Shown here in pieces: positions 1 through 23,200 of a stretch of 62,000 nucleotides of DNA. Below the pieces are notes generated by a model. That model was given only the letters and a program-made list of their open reading frames with translations. It did no database searches and was not told where the DNA came from. Made by a program: the position numbers and the translations under genes. Position 1 is the stretch's first letter; each line of letters begins with the position of its first letter. The stretch comes from Tubiluchus corallicola (Eukaryota > Priapulida > Priapulimorpha > Priapulimorphida > Tubiluchidae), in assembly GCA_030141605.1 (NCBI GenBank), contig JAQGDQ010000288.1, forward strand, positions 8,621-70,620, written 5' to 3'.

Positions 1-264
1 ACGGGACAAGAGGTTCGACAACTGGATTCGGGACGGGACAAGAGGTTCGACAACTGGATTCGGGACGGTACAAGAGGTTCGACAACTGGATTCGGGACGG
101 GACAAGAGGTTCGACAACAGGATTCGGGACGGGACAAGAGGTTCGACAACTGGATTCGGGACGGTACAAGAGGTTCGACAACTGGATTCGGGACGGGACA
201 AGAGGTTCGACAAGTGGATTCGGGACGGGACAAGAGGTTCGACAACTGGATTCGGGACGGGACT
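1..264. repeat. 32-bp minisatellite, about 8 copies
   Basis: Tandem copies of a 32-bp unit containing GGACAAGAGGTTCGACAAC run from the window edge to about 264, with only single-base differences between copies. The array is cut by the window start, so its true length is unknown. No coding frame is implied. Confidence 0.95.
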
Positions 265-920
265 GAATGTTCGGAAACGGGTTGGGATCGCGGCGACCTC
301 AATATCAGATAATATCAGGAGCAGTTCACAGCCACGGAGGTTTATTACCTTGCAGCTGCTACTGAGCGCTTGTTTTATTATCATGCTATTGATTAATGGT
401 GTCATTTTAGAGACTGAATGGCTAATTGGCTTAGAATGCGCTTAAGTCTAACAGTCATTAGTGAACCCGATCATTTCAATAATTATGGAATACTACACAG
501 AGAGATACATTGATTAACTCGTATTTCAGATTCGGTATATCTTATTCCCACATTACTAATATACTGAGAAGTCAACATAGAACTTCAATAAGTGTGAGGC
601 ATCTAAAATGCATTTCACGAGAGCTTTGATGACAAAGAAGAGACAGCTATTTATGGATGCGTAAGAAATGCAGACATTGATTTGTTATAAGTAGGGAAAA
701 AGCGCGAGGACAAAAGGACCTAATTATAATCGTTATTTATGTGGAAATAATGGTTATTTTTTATAATTTTTCCCCAATGTTAAAAACTGAACATTGTTTT
801 CGTTCCCAAAGAAATTATTAGTTTTTGTTTCCGTCTGAATAGCTGCAGTGTTTATCTGAAGAAAATCAACAATAAAAAAGTAAAATTTATAAAATAATTA
901 TTAAGCTGAATTTACATCAG
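265..920. other. Unique AT-rich DNA, nothing recognised
   Basis: After the 32-bp array there is about 650 bp of AT-rich sequence with no convincing exon, splice-site pair or repeat boundary. I looked for upstream exons of the guanylate cyclase here and found none. Confidence 0.5.
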
Positions 921-1534
<614 letters not shown>

Positions 1535-1642
1535 GGACGCACTATGTTCGCATAAAGCAACAAAAATGTTACCTTGGCGCGAGGCCCCCCTGGAGGGTGA
1601 GGCCCCGGGGAAGTATCCCCACTCCCCCTGAAATAGGCCCTG
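1535..1642 (+). mobile_element. hAT-like MITE family A, left-truncated copy
   Basis: This stretch matches the right-hand part of the elements at 2568-2981 and 4454-4796: ATGTTCGCATAAAGCAACAA, the ACCTTGG block, a GC-rich block and the terminal TGAAATAGGCCCTG. The left half is missing; the giant GA tract sits where it should be. With no left end, no target duplication can be scored. Confidence 0.75.
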
Positions 1643-2567
1643 ATGAGAACAATATCTACAACGATTTTGATTTATTTCTAACACAATAGACGGTTTCTCT
1701 TCAATTTAGTAAAATAAAATTAGTACTCGAAACGATAACAGATATATAATTTAGAACATACACTGACTAAACGGTTACAATATTACGTAATACAATCATA
1801 CCTATCATACCTACCTAAATATATCAAAAGTATTGAGAATAACACAGCTTGATAACGGTAATCACCTGCATTCTTTTTCCGCAGTAATCTTAATAAAACG
1901 TGACTATGCTCAACAGGTTACTGAACACTTTATAATCATAATCACAGTTTTTCTTAGTTCTCGCTCCATTTCATCTTTCATTCCCTACCCCCCCCCCACT
2001 TTTATGTATATATTATTATTTCAATTATTAATCACTTCTTTAGGATTTCCACGTACAGTTTGGCCTGTCAAGCTATGCTTTTAGGCTCAAACTGTATGCA
2101 TCAAAATTACTCTGTAATGTAATTTGCACATGTATATGCTGCATAAGAATCTCTTTTGTAATTTCTGGATAATATTGCATTTATATTTATATTTACTTCA
2201 GTGAAATTATCTGTATTTTTATTATAACTGTTAGACGCAGAGTGGAAATAAATAAACTTATGACTTATAAACTGGAAGAAATACTTATTTGCGAGAAAAT
2301 TAAGATATTTTTAATAAGGAGCCTCTCGGAGATAACATAGTGCTCGGCAAGCCACTATGCTAACACAACCTATTATATATATTTCAGAGGAAGCCCATTA
2401 AAGACAGGGTAGGTTGCTCAATGAAGGGGTAATTAAGCAGAACGATAAATAATACTATCTATAGACTATTCATTGAGTAAAGCCGTATGTTCATTAGCGA
2501 ACCTTTTTGCTGGGTATAACAAGCAGTGATGCAAACATTGTTGCTGTTTATTTCATACAAGTAGTAC
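1643..2567. other. AT-rich intergenic DNA, nothing recognised
   Basis: No conserved coding similarity, repeat or RNA gene is visible. A short open frame at 1833-2084 lacks any recognisable motif and looks like chance. Confidence 0.45.
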
Positions 2568-2813
2568 CAGGGCCTATTTCAGCCTAAGCGAGGCCCGGGG
2601 AAGTGAGGCGTGTGAGGCCCTCTCGGGGGGGGGGGGGGTTATCGCCCAGAAAATTTTTGAAGTGCTAGAACGCCGGAGAAGGATTTTCGAAGAGAAAATA
2701 TGGAGTTATACAGTTGTTAAAGGAAAGAACAATTGAAAGAAAAACTGCTTTATTCTCAAGACCAGTCCTTAATACTTGTCAATACTGGCAAACGGCGAGC
2801 CTGTGGCAAGAGG

Positions 2814-2872
<59 letters not shown>

Positions 2873-2981
2873 GAGGCAGTATGTTCGCATAAAGCAACAA
2901 AGATGTTACCTTGGTGCGAGGCTCACCTGGAGGGGGAGGCCCCGGGGAAGTATCCCACTTCCCCCCTTGAAATAGGCCCTG
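2568..2981 (+). mobile_element. hAT-like MITE family A, complete copy
   Basis: A 414-bp non-autonomous element. Its ends are inverted repeats, CAGGGCCTATTTCA on the left and TGAAATAGGCCCTG on the right. It is flanked by a perfect 8-bp target duplication, AGTAGTAC (2560-2567 and 2982-2989), as expected of the hAT superfamily. It codes for nothing recognisable and contains a GA tract at about 2812-2873. Two relatives lie at 1535-1642 and 4454-4796. Confidence 0.92.
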
Positions 2982-3062
2982 AGTAGTACAGAAGGGTGGT
3001 GCCTGTCCGAGAACTTTCTTTGTTGACAGAGGCAGAGAAAATGGACAAATTGCTGCTGCAAT

Positions 3063-3117
3063 CTTCTTCTTCTTCTTCTTCTTCTTCTTCTTCTTCTTCT
3101 TCTTCTTCTTCTTCTTC
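3063..3117. repeat. (TTC)n microsatellite
   Basis: About 18 TTC/CTT units in a row, just upstream of a minus-strand LINE remnant. The serine-rich and lysine-rich open frames across it are artefacts. Confidence 0.95.
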
Positions 3118-3224
3118 AATGAATCACGCGCCCAGGGACATGATTCTGCTCATCTCTCTATGCCAGGAATACCTCTCTATTTCTCTGGAAAAATCCCTAC
3201 ACGCTGCAACGCCCCAAGTGGATT

Positions 3225-3442
3225 TATTTCTAAGGATCAATGCTGAAGTGTTTAAATCTTTCTGTGCAAAATCTAAATATGTTAACATTTGTCCTCCTGC
3301 AGGTTTTTTTAGCTGGTTCTACGGCTTGTTGAAGAGCTATCTTCTCTGGAACATCATCAGGTAGTCTAAGCATATGCCCAATCCATCTTAAATGGTGTCT
3401 TTTTATTTTTCTTGTCCAAGGTTCTTCTTTTATTTTTTTCAT
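3225..3442 (-). pseudogene. LINE reverse-transcriptase C-terminal remnant
   Basis: Read on the minus strand, a 70-residue frame contains IKRHHLRWIGHMLRLPDDVP. This resembles the R-x-R-x-x-W-x-GH-x-x-R stretch found near the C-terminus of many non-LTR retrotransposon ORF2 proteins. No reverse-transcriptase core or endonuclease remains, so this is a dead 5'-truncated fragment. The exact LINE clade cannot be told from so little. Confidence 0.65.
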
Positions 3443-3582
3443 ATAGATCTTTGTTTGAATCGGAAGTGGTGCTGAAAGCCACTGACTTTAATTTTTTTAA
3501 ATTAAAGTATTTTGTCTTAAATGCTCACCTGCAAATTAGTACAGCAAATCAGAGGATTGGGCAGTAGCGGGTATCTTCGTAG

Positions 3583-4007
3583 CAGGGGCGGAACTAGGGG
3601 GAGCGAGGGGGGTTGGGGCGCCCCCCTGTCAAAATTTGCGCCCCCCTGCAAAATCGGATAAATAATTTTTTTTGCAGTGAAAATTGCAGTTCGCATGTAA
3701 TCATTTTCAATATGAATTAGAATTATGTAAAAAAATGTTTGGTAGCTTCAGTGTATTATATTCTTAAAACTTGTGTGTGATAAATTTCTGTAAATAACAA
3801 TTTAGTTAGAGGCACATTAATAACGTTAGGTTAACTGAGAGTTAATTTTCTCATTACGCCGTCCTACACACACGCTAATTATAGGCCTGCATGCAATATA
3901 AAAGGGGTTAAAAATTGGCTTAACCATTATTTAACCACTTCGGATGCCTCGCCCCCCAGAAAATTTTTGCGACCCCCCCCTGCTTGCCACATATAGTTCC
4001 GGCCCTG
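3583..4007 (+). mobile_element. hAT-like MITE family B, copy 1
   Basis: A 425-bp element with inverted ends CAGGGGCGGAACTAGG and TAGTTCCGGCCCTG, flanked by a perfect 8-bp duplication CTTCGTAG (3575-3582 and 4008-4015). The GC-rich rims enclose an AT-rich core without coding sense. A second, inverted copy is at 36369-36808. Confidence 0.93.
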
Positions 4008-4015
4008 CTTCGTAG

Positions 4016-4453
4016 AGAGAAACAATACGGTTTTGGATCAATAATTTTCATGATATAAAGGATTGTGGACGCTTCAAGTGACTAATTAGATAAAATTTGA
4101 TCCAATTCTGCGTTTTTCGAATGGTACTGTATCACGTAAATCATAGTGTATTTCTCTGGAAGAATCTGTGCTTCAGTGAGAGTCAATGCGTTCACACGGC
4201 AGTTATTCGAACATTTTATTAGGGGAAAAGTTACGACCTTGAGATCCTGCTACTAACTTGTATTGTTCTAGTCATGTCTGTAATCTAATGTGTGTAATTG
4301 TCGAGACTACGTCACTTCCATGAAGTTTTCTCATTACTGTATCATCTGTAGTCCAGCCTGTGATAAAGCACAAGGAAAACCCTCCACTTACATAAAGCGT
4401 AAAAAATTCGTCTCGAATATACCACTTATCTACTACCTTTTCGTATGTATGGA
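4016..4453. other. Spacer between two hAT-like elements
   Basis: Unique-looking AT-rich DNA between the family B and family A elements. The open frame starting at 4290 runs into the transposon and has no recognisable domain. Confidence 0.4.
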
Positions 4454-4796
4454 CAGGGCCTATTTCAGCCTAAGCGAGGCCCGGGGATGTGGGGCGTGTG
4501 AGGCCCCATCGGGAGGGGGAGCGGTCGTCACCATGGTTGGCGCCCAGAAAATTTTTGAATTGCTAGAACGCCGGAGAAGCATTTTCGAAGAGAAAATATG
4601 GAGTTATACAGTTGTTAAAGGAAAGAACAATTGAAAGAAAAACTGCTTTATTCTCAAGAGAGAGAGAGAAAGAGAGAGGGAGAGAGGAGGCAGTATGTTC
4701 GCATAAAGAAAAAAAATACCTTGGCGCGTGCCCCCCCTGGAGGGTGAGGCTCTGGGGAAGTATCCCCACTTCCCCCCCCCCTTGAAATAGGCCCTG
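4454..4796 (+). mobile_element. hAT-like MITE family A, second full copy
   Basis: A 343-bp relative of 2568-2981 with the same CAGGGCCTATTTCA and TGAAATAGGCCCTG ends. The flanking 8-mers TGTATGGA and TGCATGGC agree at 6 of 8 bases, consistent with an older target duplication. Its internal GA tract (about 4659-4685) is only some 30 bp, against about 60 bp and about 610 bp in the other copies. Confidence 0.88.
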
Positions 4797-5755
4797 TGCA
4801 TGGCTTGCATCGGCCGTAACGCTGTTTAAAACGTGTAAATTTAAACTCCCGCGATTACCGTTAGTCACAAACGGTATGTTAAGTTGAACACATATTTCCC
4901 GTGCACAACGGTCATACTGTAGTTGAAATGACTTTTGGATGCCTTTATTGTATGCAGTTTTTATGCGATTACAACTACAATAAAAAAATACGTACCATAG
5001 AGCTGTACAGTAAAAGTTTGAACAATGCAATATAAAATGTTTCCTTTTTACGTTTACGTTACATTTTGCATCAGTTTCTTTGACCTTACGTAAAACAAAG
5101 CCTGGTACAGATTATGCAAAACAAGGCATCATTGATAAATCTTTAGAGCTGATGTCGACATAGCGCAATCTATTATCTTTCTTCCTACCATTTCCACTAA
5201 CACATCCTTCTACCCTTCCTGTGTGATCTAACCTTTCTCCCAGTTCTTTTTTTGTTCACTCATTCATTCTTTTTTTATCTGGTTCACATGACAGTGGGCT
5301 TATACAAGCCTTTGTTTCTCTAGCCCACTGCAGTACAATTATTCTTTTATGATAACGATAGTGTATGAAACATAACAATTTAATATAGTACATGTAATAA
5401 TTTTAATGTCACTGTGTGCTTAATATCATTATATTGTACTGAATGTAATAATAATAATAATGATAATAATTAAGAATTTAATACAATATGACGTAATAAT
5501 TTTAATGTCAGTGTGTGCTTAATATCATTATATTGTACTAAATGTAATAATAATAAAAATAAAAAAATAAAAAAAGCACATTGTCTACATTTATCACGGT
5601 CATCCCCATTTCCATAATCAAATATGTGGCCAAGATGTTCCCTTTCTTCCACATTTCTTAAATGTAGATTATCTAAATAATGTACTAAATCCACTCAAAA
5701 GAAATAAAGTTTATCGTATATATTAATTATATATAGGCCGAGGGCGGTGCTGGCT
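4797..5755. other. Intergenic DNA with a duplicated LINE-tail-like segment
   Basis: A segment of about 65 bp containing TTTTAATGTCACTGTGTGCT is present twice, at about 5386-5450 and 5485-5549 (period 99 bp). Each copy ends in TAA-rich simple sequence, which resembles a non-LTR retrotransposon 3' end with a microsatellite tail. No coding part is recognisable. Confidence 0.4.
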
Positions 5756-6238
5756 ATGTATAGATAGCCCGTTCAGCGGTGGGTGTCATAGGCGTATTTA
5801 GAATTCGCGAGAGGTGCCACGGGGTCCCGTAACGGGCGTTTTCCCAGATCCAACTCGCGATTTTTTCGAAATTTTGACCAAACAGCATGCGGAAAAAACG
5901 TTCTAGCGGCGCCTGGTGGGACTCTCGGAAGGAGATATATGGCTCTTTAGAAAGAGGAAGAACAGGGCTACACGATGATGTGGGCTATATTTTAGGACAG
6001 GTCCACCAAGAGGAGTGACGACGAGTTAATTACATGTTCTATTTTTGGCAATTTTGGCTTAGAAAACTGCTGACGCAAAGCCATTGCTCTGACGTCATCC
6101 ATTATACTCTGCTTATAACCTTATAACTTTAATACAGTAAAAGCTGCTGCTGGCTTTGCGTTATAAGTGAGGACTGTGTAGGCTGTTCGCGTATTATTGA
6201 TGATAAGTGTATTTATTTTTTTGAGGGGCCTTTGCTAG
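5756..6238 (+). repeat. Interspersed repeat family C, copy 1
   Basis: About 480 bp closely matching 23512-23990, and in its right 190 bp also 11018-11202. All three copies end in GCCTTTGCTAG followed by T. An imperfect inverted pair, CGCAAAGCC and GGCTTTGCG, lies about 60-150 bp before the end. A CTAG|T terminus is reminiscent of Helitrons, but the left end does not start with the expected TC, so the class is left open. Confidence 0.75.
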
Positions 6239-6373
6239 TATATAAATAAATGTTGCCCGCTTCTAAGTGTCTCATACAAGCTGGTTATGGATAAAATTTT
6301 AGTTTTAATCAAGTAATATAGAATTTTGTCTTCCTATGACAATACATGTGAATAAAATCTTTTTTCTTTGCAG

Positions 6374-13833
<7,460 letters not shown>

Positions 13834-14276
13834 TATGTGGACTACAACAGCGTAGTTGTCTTACAGTAACGAGCAGTATGCCTATCATGTTTCAGTGTGA
13901 CTGATTATGAATATTTAATGGCTGACGATGTTCTTGTCTGCGTCGTAAGTTGATACTCGTTGTTACTTGAGAGTAACCGGGTTACCATCACACCAGTACG
14001 CCAACATACACACTAATTTAGAATTTATATATCAGCGGCCATATTAATTAAATCATAGTTTTTTTTTCCATTTTTTGTGCACAGTTGTAAATATGTTTGA
14101 TTTTATTCGTTGTTACTTTCCATTACTACACAGTAGTTTAGATTGCACTGACGCATTTGCCTTTAGCAGTGTAAGTTTTTATTAACTAACACTGATTGAT
14201 CATCTCTGTAAAGTTTGTATCAGTGATTATCAATGTATTTTAATGGCAAATAAAGATTATATATATATACATATAA

Positions 14277-14316
14277 TTAAGTTAGTGTCTGGCTTGATGG
14301 GCTAGTTAATTTTTAG

Positions 14317-14351
<35 letters not shown>

Positions 14352-14714
14352 TAGTATTTGTAAAAGCTTACATCCTGTGAGAAATTAATGTGTTTTTCAG
14401 CCATACTTTTGGCAACATTTTGCTATGAAACACTATGTTAACATTTTCAATGCCATATGCGAAAATGTACTTGTTGCAAATCATAATCTGTCATGTATGT
14501 AATAAAATTTGTAAGTTGTTTAATTCTAGGGTTTAGTATAGCCTTCGCGACATTATGGTGTGACAAAACTACTAAAACGTCAAAATTCAAATAGTGTAAG
14601 AATTTGAGTAGTTGAATCTTGGAATTTCTAATTAGATCGAGTTGTGAACAATTTGTGTGAAGAACAGATTTTAGCTAAAAATTAACTAACCCATTAAGCC
14701 AGACACTAACTTGG
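14277..14714. mobile_element. MITE with 39-bp terminal inverted repeats
   Basis: Left end 14281-14319 (GTTAGTGTCTGGCTTGATGG..) and right end 14672-14710 are near-perfect reverse complements. An AT dinucleotide tract lies just inside the left end (about 14319-14350). The target duplication is unclear, so the superfamily is not assigned. It lies in the 3' flank of the guanylate cyclase gene. Confidence 0.75.
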
Positions 14715-14931
14715 GTAAATCTACAAAGTCCTACGCATACCCGGAAAAGACTTTGCGGAGATAGTCGGTTTGATCTAGGCAGGTAGGACTGGCTTTTTCA
14801 GTATGGGATAATGTGAGGCGGACGAAGGGTTGCCCCACCCCACCCTAAAAAAACACAGAGTCTGAAAGCGCATACATCTCTGTCCGTGTCTATTCAAATT
14901 TTGGAAGCGTTTTAAAATTTTATACACCCCC

Positions 14932-16845
<1,914 letters not shown>

Positions 16846-17183
16846 ATGTCTGGGAATGTGATAGTCATTACGGACGATTCTATGTTTCCGGTTGAGTTGG
16901 CAAACGCAGAATCCAAGTTGGTTGTTGTAGATTTCACGGCGAGCTGGTAAGATTGTGTTTTTACATATTACATTTAGTGGGTATCAAATCAAAAATCAAA
17001 ATCAAATCATTTATTTTTCATCCCAATAACAATACAAAGAAAAATAGGTTAAATTAAAAAAGCCAAACAAATGGGAAGGGGTGGCGAAAAAAATTAGTTA
17101 TCGAATCAGCCACCCCAAACCGAGTATTAAATTAGTATTATGCAGTGCTGTAATTACATGTTAATTGTATATAAACTGAAGTA

Positions 17184-17263
<80 letters not shown>

Positions 17264-20200
17264 AACCGTAAATATATGTACTATAGTAATATTAAAAAAA
17301 TATTATAGTATTATATTATAATATTATAGTAATAATATAATATTATAGTAATTTCATTAAATTATGTATTTCACTTGCCTGTGTTTTTCTATACATAAAT
17401 TTTTTTAATTTTTAACTTAAGACAACGAAAATAAAATTAAAATTTGTGTCATACAGGTGTGGGCCATGTCAGCGAATAGCACCAGTATTTAATGAATTTA
17501 GTCGCAAGTACCAGGCAGCAGTGTTTCTGAAAGTTGATGTTGATCAGTGTCAGGTGACGTATATTTGATTGCTAGAAGCTTTTGATGAATGGAGAGATAT
17601 TTTGTTTGATTAATAAAAGTATTTGTTAGGTTAACCTACAGAACTTAACAAATTTGATAAGATTTGGAACATTTCTTAGTAGTATGTCAGTTAATTTGAC
17701 TGGTACTGTTTAGAATTTTACGAACTTTTGTTTTTATTGTGTCTGTTTCAAGCAAGTCATCTGGCATTACAGGTAAGATGTTGCCGGGTTTGTATCTTAT
17801 GAAAAAAGAATCAGTCCTTAATCTGATGAACAATGAATAATTGTAATTTTTGAGAAGAAATTTATACTACACGAACGTAGTACCACACTTTATACCACAC
17901 TTAACCTAGCAGCAACCGAAATAGAGTGGTTAGTTTAGTTTGTGAGATATATTTCAAATTGTAATTTTAGCAAACTGCCGGATCCTATGGCATTCGTGCG
18001 ATGCCAACATTTGTGTTTTTGCGAAACAAAGTTAAGATCGACTCCATGAGCGGTGCCGATCCAAACGCACTAGAAGAGAAGATAAAGAAATGGATTGGAG
18101 GAGAAGATGCTGCTGGTGGCGGTGAGTCAGCTGCTACCTTCCCAGGAGGACATGTAAGATCTGTTAATTAGTGTTATTGCTTTTATTACTTACGGTAACG
18201 AGCGCGATGCTGAATTTATTCATTAGAATCTGAGCCTGGAATCATTAATCATGGAAAGTATTCAAACATCTGATTATTCATTTTGCATAGGGCTGTTATT
18301 ACTGTTTTGTTAGTAGGTATCTTGGGACAGAATGCAATTTGAAAATTGAAATTCTTTAACCTGAAGCTTAAAATAATTGGCTTCGTAAATTTAGTACAAC
18401 ATCTGTTTTGGCTAAAATTTATTTAATTTTGGTTTTGGAACGTTTAAAGCTTTTCAATTTACATATATTTTTATAATGATAAAAATTTTTTCTTTATTAA
18501 AATTTGGTGATATTTGTGATTTTAAAATTCATCTATGCTGTGCAGCGCTTTAGTCAGTGTAAATAGTTTCGTTTAGTTTAGTTTATTTGTTCCAAAGCTA
18601 GTTTACACGAAAATGACAATATTTTATGCAAAATGTACAATATAAAGACATCAAAAATAATCTTAAATTAGATATAGCGTTTATTCATATCTATTTATTC
18701 ATTAAATAGTTTTCGTCAGAGTTAAAAGAGCCTGAATGTGTTCAGTATTTCAGTATTTTGTTCAAAAGAAAAAGAGGTCAAATGTTTTGTAAGCAACACG
18801 AAAAATAGTCATTTTGTAATTTCGTAAAATGTAAATGTTGTAAAATGTCATAAATATTTTACTAATCAAATAATTAAGATCATTATTCGTTTTAGTTCAG
18901 GATTACTGTGTTAACCCTTTCATACCCGTTGTATCCCGTGGGATACGAGAATATTTTCTGCATTTAAAATTAAAACTGACAGTTATTTGATCTGTTAATA
19001 GTTATTTTGATTTAAGCCAGTAACAATAGACTAAAATGGTGATAAAATGGCAAACTAGAAAATCTACATAGCACAAAAAACTGTGCAAGGTACAGTACTT
19101 TAGAGACGACTTTGTACAGATCAGCATAGCATGCATACTAAATGTCTTAAATACTTTAAAAAATTATCAGTAGTTGCAAAATGAAGCACATTTTATGCTT
19201 CCATTGAATCCCAATGTATCCCGTGGCACAGGTAGAAAAAAATTATTATTATGTGTAAACAAGATGGACGTACTGAACAAAAGTACCAAGTCAAAAAATT
19301 TTTTCTTATTAAAAAATAATTTGGGACTGAAAGGGTTAAGTGTATCATTAGCTATGTCTTAATTAAAACTGGACAACTTCGTATGCAAAGTTTACCATGT
19401 TTTTACAGCTGGATTTGAACAGTTTCATTAACAAGGCTGGTTCAGAATGTCTTAACGACTCAGACGATCATCCATTTACAAACTGTTTGAATAGTAATCA
19501 AGGCTACCTGGAATCAGACTGTGATGAACAGGTACACATGCTCTTATATTTCCACTAGACTTAATATTATTTATTTTGATATGATTCACAGAAAATGTGC
19601 ATACAGTTTATACATCAGGCTGAATAAGAGCGAAAATTTTATATGCAAGAACATTTTAAACAGCGATGTAAACTTTACTTCTGTAATTAGATGTCATTGG
19701 CGTAGCTTGTTATATCGTTAATTGTTATTTGTGTTATTGTTATGTTGTTATTGTTATTGCATTTACTTTCATTTTTCATATCTTTTAATGTTAAAAAAAA
19801 TTCATATTTTCGTACAAGTTTAACATCAACAATATTTACGCAGACATTTTACACTTAGAAAAATTCATAATTATTTACAATTAGCAATTACCGAACTCAA
19901 TTATCGGAGCTGATGTTTTCGTAAAGTTAACAAAAGATACACATCAAACTCACAGTTATTTCTTTGGCAATCAGATTGGCATAACATAATTTTTAACAAC
20001 AACATAATTAGCATAGTTCTAAGAAAAGAAGTTGTTCATGGTAGCAACTTCATAGTTTATTAAAGGAAAGAACAAGTCACTCGGTACGTTGGGTTTATTT
20101 TACTGTAGTCGCTTAAACTGTTTGTGGTGTGTTAAAGGAAAGAACAGGTCACTCGGTACGATGGCTTTATTTTACTGTTATCACTTAAACTGTTTGTGGT

Positions 20201-23200
20201 GTGCTAAAGGAAAGAACAAGTCACTCAGTATGTTGGGTTTATTTTACTGTTATCACTTAAACTGTTTGTGGTGTGCTAAAGAAAAGAACAGATCACTCAG
20301 CATGTTGGGTTTATTTTAATCATATCACTTAAACTTAGAAAAATATAACAAAGAAATTTGCATAGAACTGTCTATAAAACATAGATTTAAAATATACTAG
20401 CTCTGAATATAAACTTTCAGGCATGGTGGTTGCCACCATTCACTTGAAAATCATGACGTAACTGGAAGACTTCGTGACTTTTCGTAACCGCGTCGTGGCT
20501 TAAACTAATTCAGACTTCTGCAGCTTACATAACGTTCACGCAAAAACATTACAAAATTAGCTATCTATTCTTCTGTAAAAAAAGTATACTTCTTAATCAG
20601 ATTGACTGAGCGCTGCTTTTCTTCAGAACGAATGTCGTCATTGGTGGAAGAATGAGCATTGAAAATTGGAGCGACCAAGCTTGAAGTGATCATGACTTTT
20701 AAGTGATCTTACTAATCACACCAGGCGCTTATTGAAGATTTATTACTAAATCCTTCTAACATTTTTCGCAAACATAGAAATAAGCCTAACCTTTTAGAAG
20801 TGTTGACCTTTCCTTTAACATAACCAGGGAATCTAAATCTGCATTTTCATTCTGTTGCTCACAGTTATGTTCTGTTTGATGTGTTGTTTACCTTGTATGC
20901 TTGTATTGTTTTTGCTTTAAAGAACTTTCTGTTCTTTATAATTTCCAGTTCTGTTATGCAATTCCGAGGGCCGTTTTTCGTATATTATCCAATTTCCATT
21001 ACGTTTGCAAAGCTTGGCATACATCCGTGAATCTGAAAATTTCTTAAAAACCAGTTATATTGTCATCGAAATATTAATGAACTTTCTTAGGAAATGGTTT
21101 GTTAACGAGCTTAGATGTGTAGCTCTAGTTGATTGACTAACTTTCTCATAATGATTATATTCACTTTGGGCAAAGCTGAACAGTAACTAAGGTGCATGTT
21201 GTGATTTTGATTGTCATTGCAGTAGCAGTGTTGGCAAACATTCATTCAGTTGCTTTAAAGCAGAAGCCAAGTCTATCGGGAAGCTGAGCTTATTTTAATA
21301 CCAGGGAAAAATGTTAGAAAGTTTCAGCAGTAAAATTGTGATAAGCATCTTGTGTAATTAGTAAAATCAATTCAAAGTCGTGATTACTTTATGCTTGGGC
21401 GCGCTCATTTTAGACGAAAAATGGCGTCATCTGGTTTCTGTGCAATATAGACCTATGGTCATATGTATCATCACCTTATCACACCTTATCATCCCGCCAG
21501 GTGCTTGAGAATCTTTTTTAGCTTATAGTGTGAACTCTATAAACTAAGTAACCAACCTGGCACATACTACGCTGGCAAGCTTATATGCGTATCTAAAAGT
21601 TAACACAAATCTGTATATTAATTATTTATGCAATTAATGTTAATTACTTACACATTTCAAGGTGTAATCCTGTAGATTAAAGCAATGTAACCACTTCAAA
21701 TTTGATCATAATTGATCAAATGACTAATTTCTACATAACAACTTAAATACAACGCTAGAATAACTGAACTTCTGAGTGAACTGTAGAAATTTTGCAACGC
21801 GTACCTTCATCACAGCTTGTCTTCACAGCATTCACGCTGCCCAGCAGACACCAGCTTACATCATTTTTTTGAAATGTGTTAATTTGGCGGGAAATAAGAA
21901 ATATTTAAATTTCTTTTACATTTTTAAGCAAAGCAATCTATGCGCATATTTTGTATTGTGATTTCAATATTTTTAATCGTACATTAAAATGCAATAAATG
22001 TTGTTCGAGGGTTGGTTGTTCCTTTAGCTTGTTAATGCATTGGTTATGGAGCATTTATAGGTTTTACACGTCAAATGTAGACATAAGAATTTCGAATGTG
22101 TTTTGGTAACTCAAATGTGACTTAGGTAAGTCAAAAGTAGATGCATTACTTTGAATAAATCGGTAATTAACTCATTTAAGTGCAAATTACAAAAAGATAA
22201 ACCAAAGATAGTCATCACCTCTTTCATAACTTTGAAAAATGCGTTGTTTATCCTCAAACTAAATTCTTTGATAAACCATAACGTCGGTAGAAAAGAATAA
22301 ATCGGTTCCCACTTCCCAATGAACAGTGAATCACTAATTAGTTTTTTAAGTAATGCATTAGCACTGCATTAATGAATTAGTTTCTCTCAAGAAACATTGT
22401 TTATTTTAAGAATGTATTGTTTTCTCTAACAGTTCCAATGGTATGTAAAGTTTACAGAATATTAGTGAACTATTAGTAGACCTATAAAGTTGTTATTTTC
22501 ACAGCAATTATTAAATTGAGATTAAAGGAAATTAAATTTAACATCCTTAAACTTTACCACCTATCCACATTTGAGATACCAATGTCACATTTGGCTTGAC
22601 ATGTGTCTACATTTGACTTACCAAAAACGCTTAAGATTTCTTGAAAACCATTGTTAACACATTTGAACTACCAAAGTCTATATTTCAGTTACCAAGACAC
22701 ATTTGAGTTACCTAAATCTACATTTGAGTTACCAAGACACATTTGAACTACCTAAGTCTACATTTGAGTTACCAAGACACATTTGAGCTACCTAAGTCTA
22801 CATTTGAGTTACCAAGACACATTTGAATTACCCAAATCTACATTTGACTTAACGAAGGTCTACATTTGACATGTAAAACCTATAATATGATTTTATGATG
22901 TTTGATTCTAAATTTTCTGATGAAATTGTAAAAATCTCTGGAGTCATTAAACGGAGAGCTAAGATCATTAAACCGTTAAACCCTAGTGCTTAATAAATAC
23001 TTCTCGGCATAAATTGTCTAACCAAATGACTAAAATTTTTTTTCAGCTAATAGTATCTGTCACGTTCAATCAAGCTGTCAAGCTGTTTTCTATAAAAATC
23101 GAAGCACCGTCAGAAAACGGTCCAAAAACCGTAAAAGTTTTTTCCAACCAGACACGATCGCTTGATTTCGACAGCGCTGATTCCATGGAACCTATACAAA

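Noticed and set aside
20089-20319. Repetitive 76-codon frame with Cys-x-x-Leu-Asn-Cys pattern
   Set aside because: Produced by the 72-bp tandem unit; the Cys pattern repeats exactly with the DNA period.
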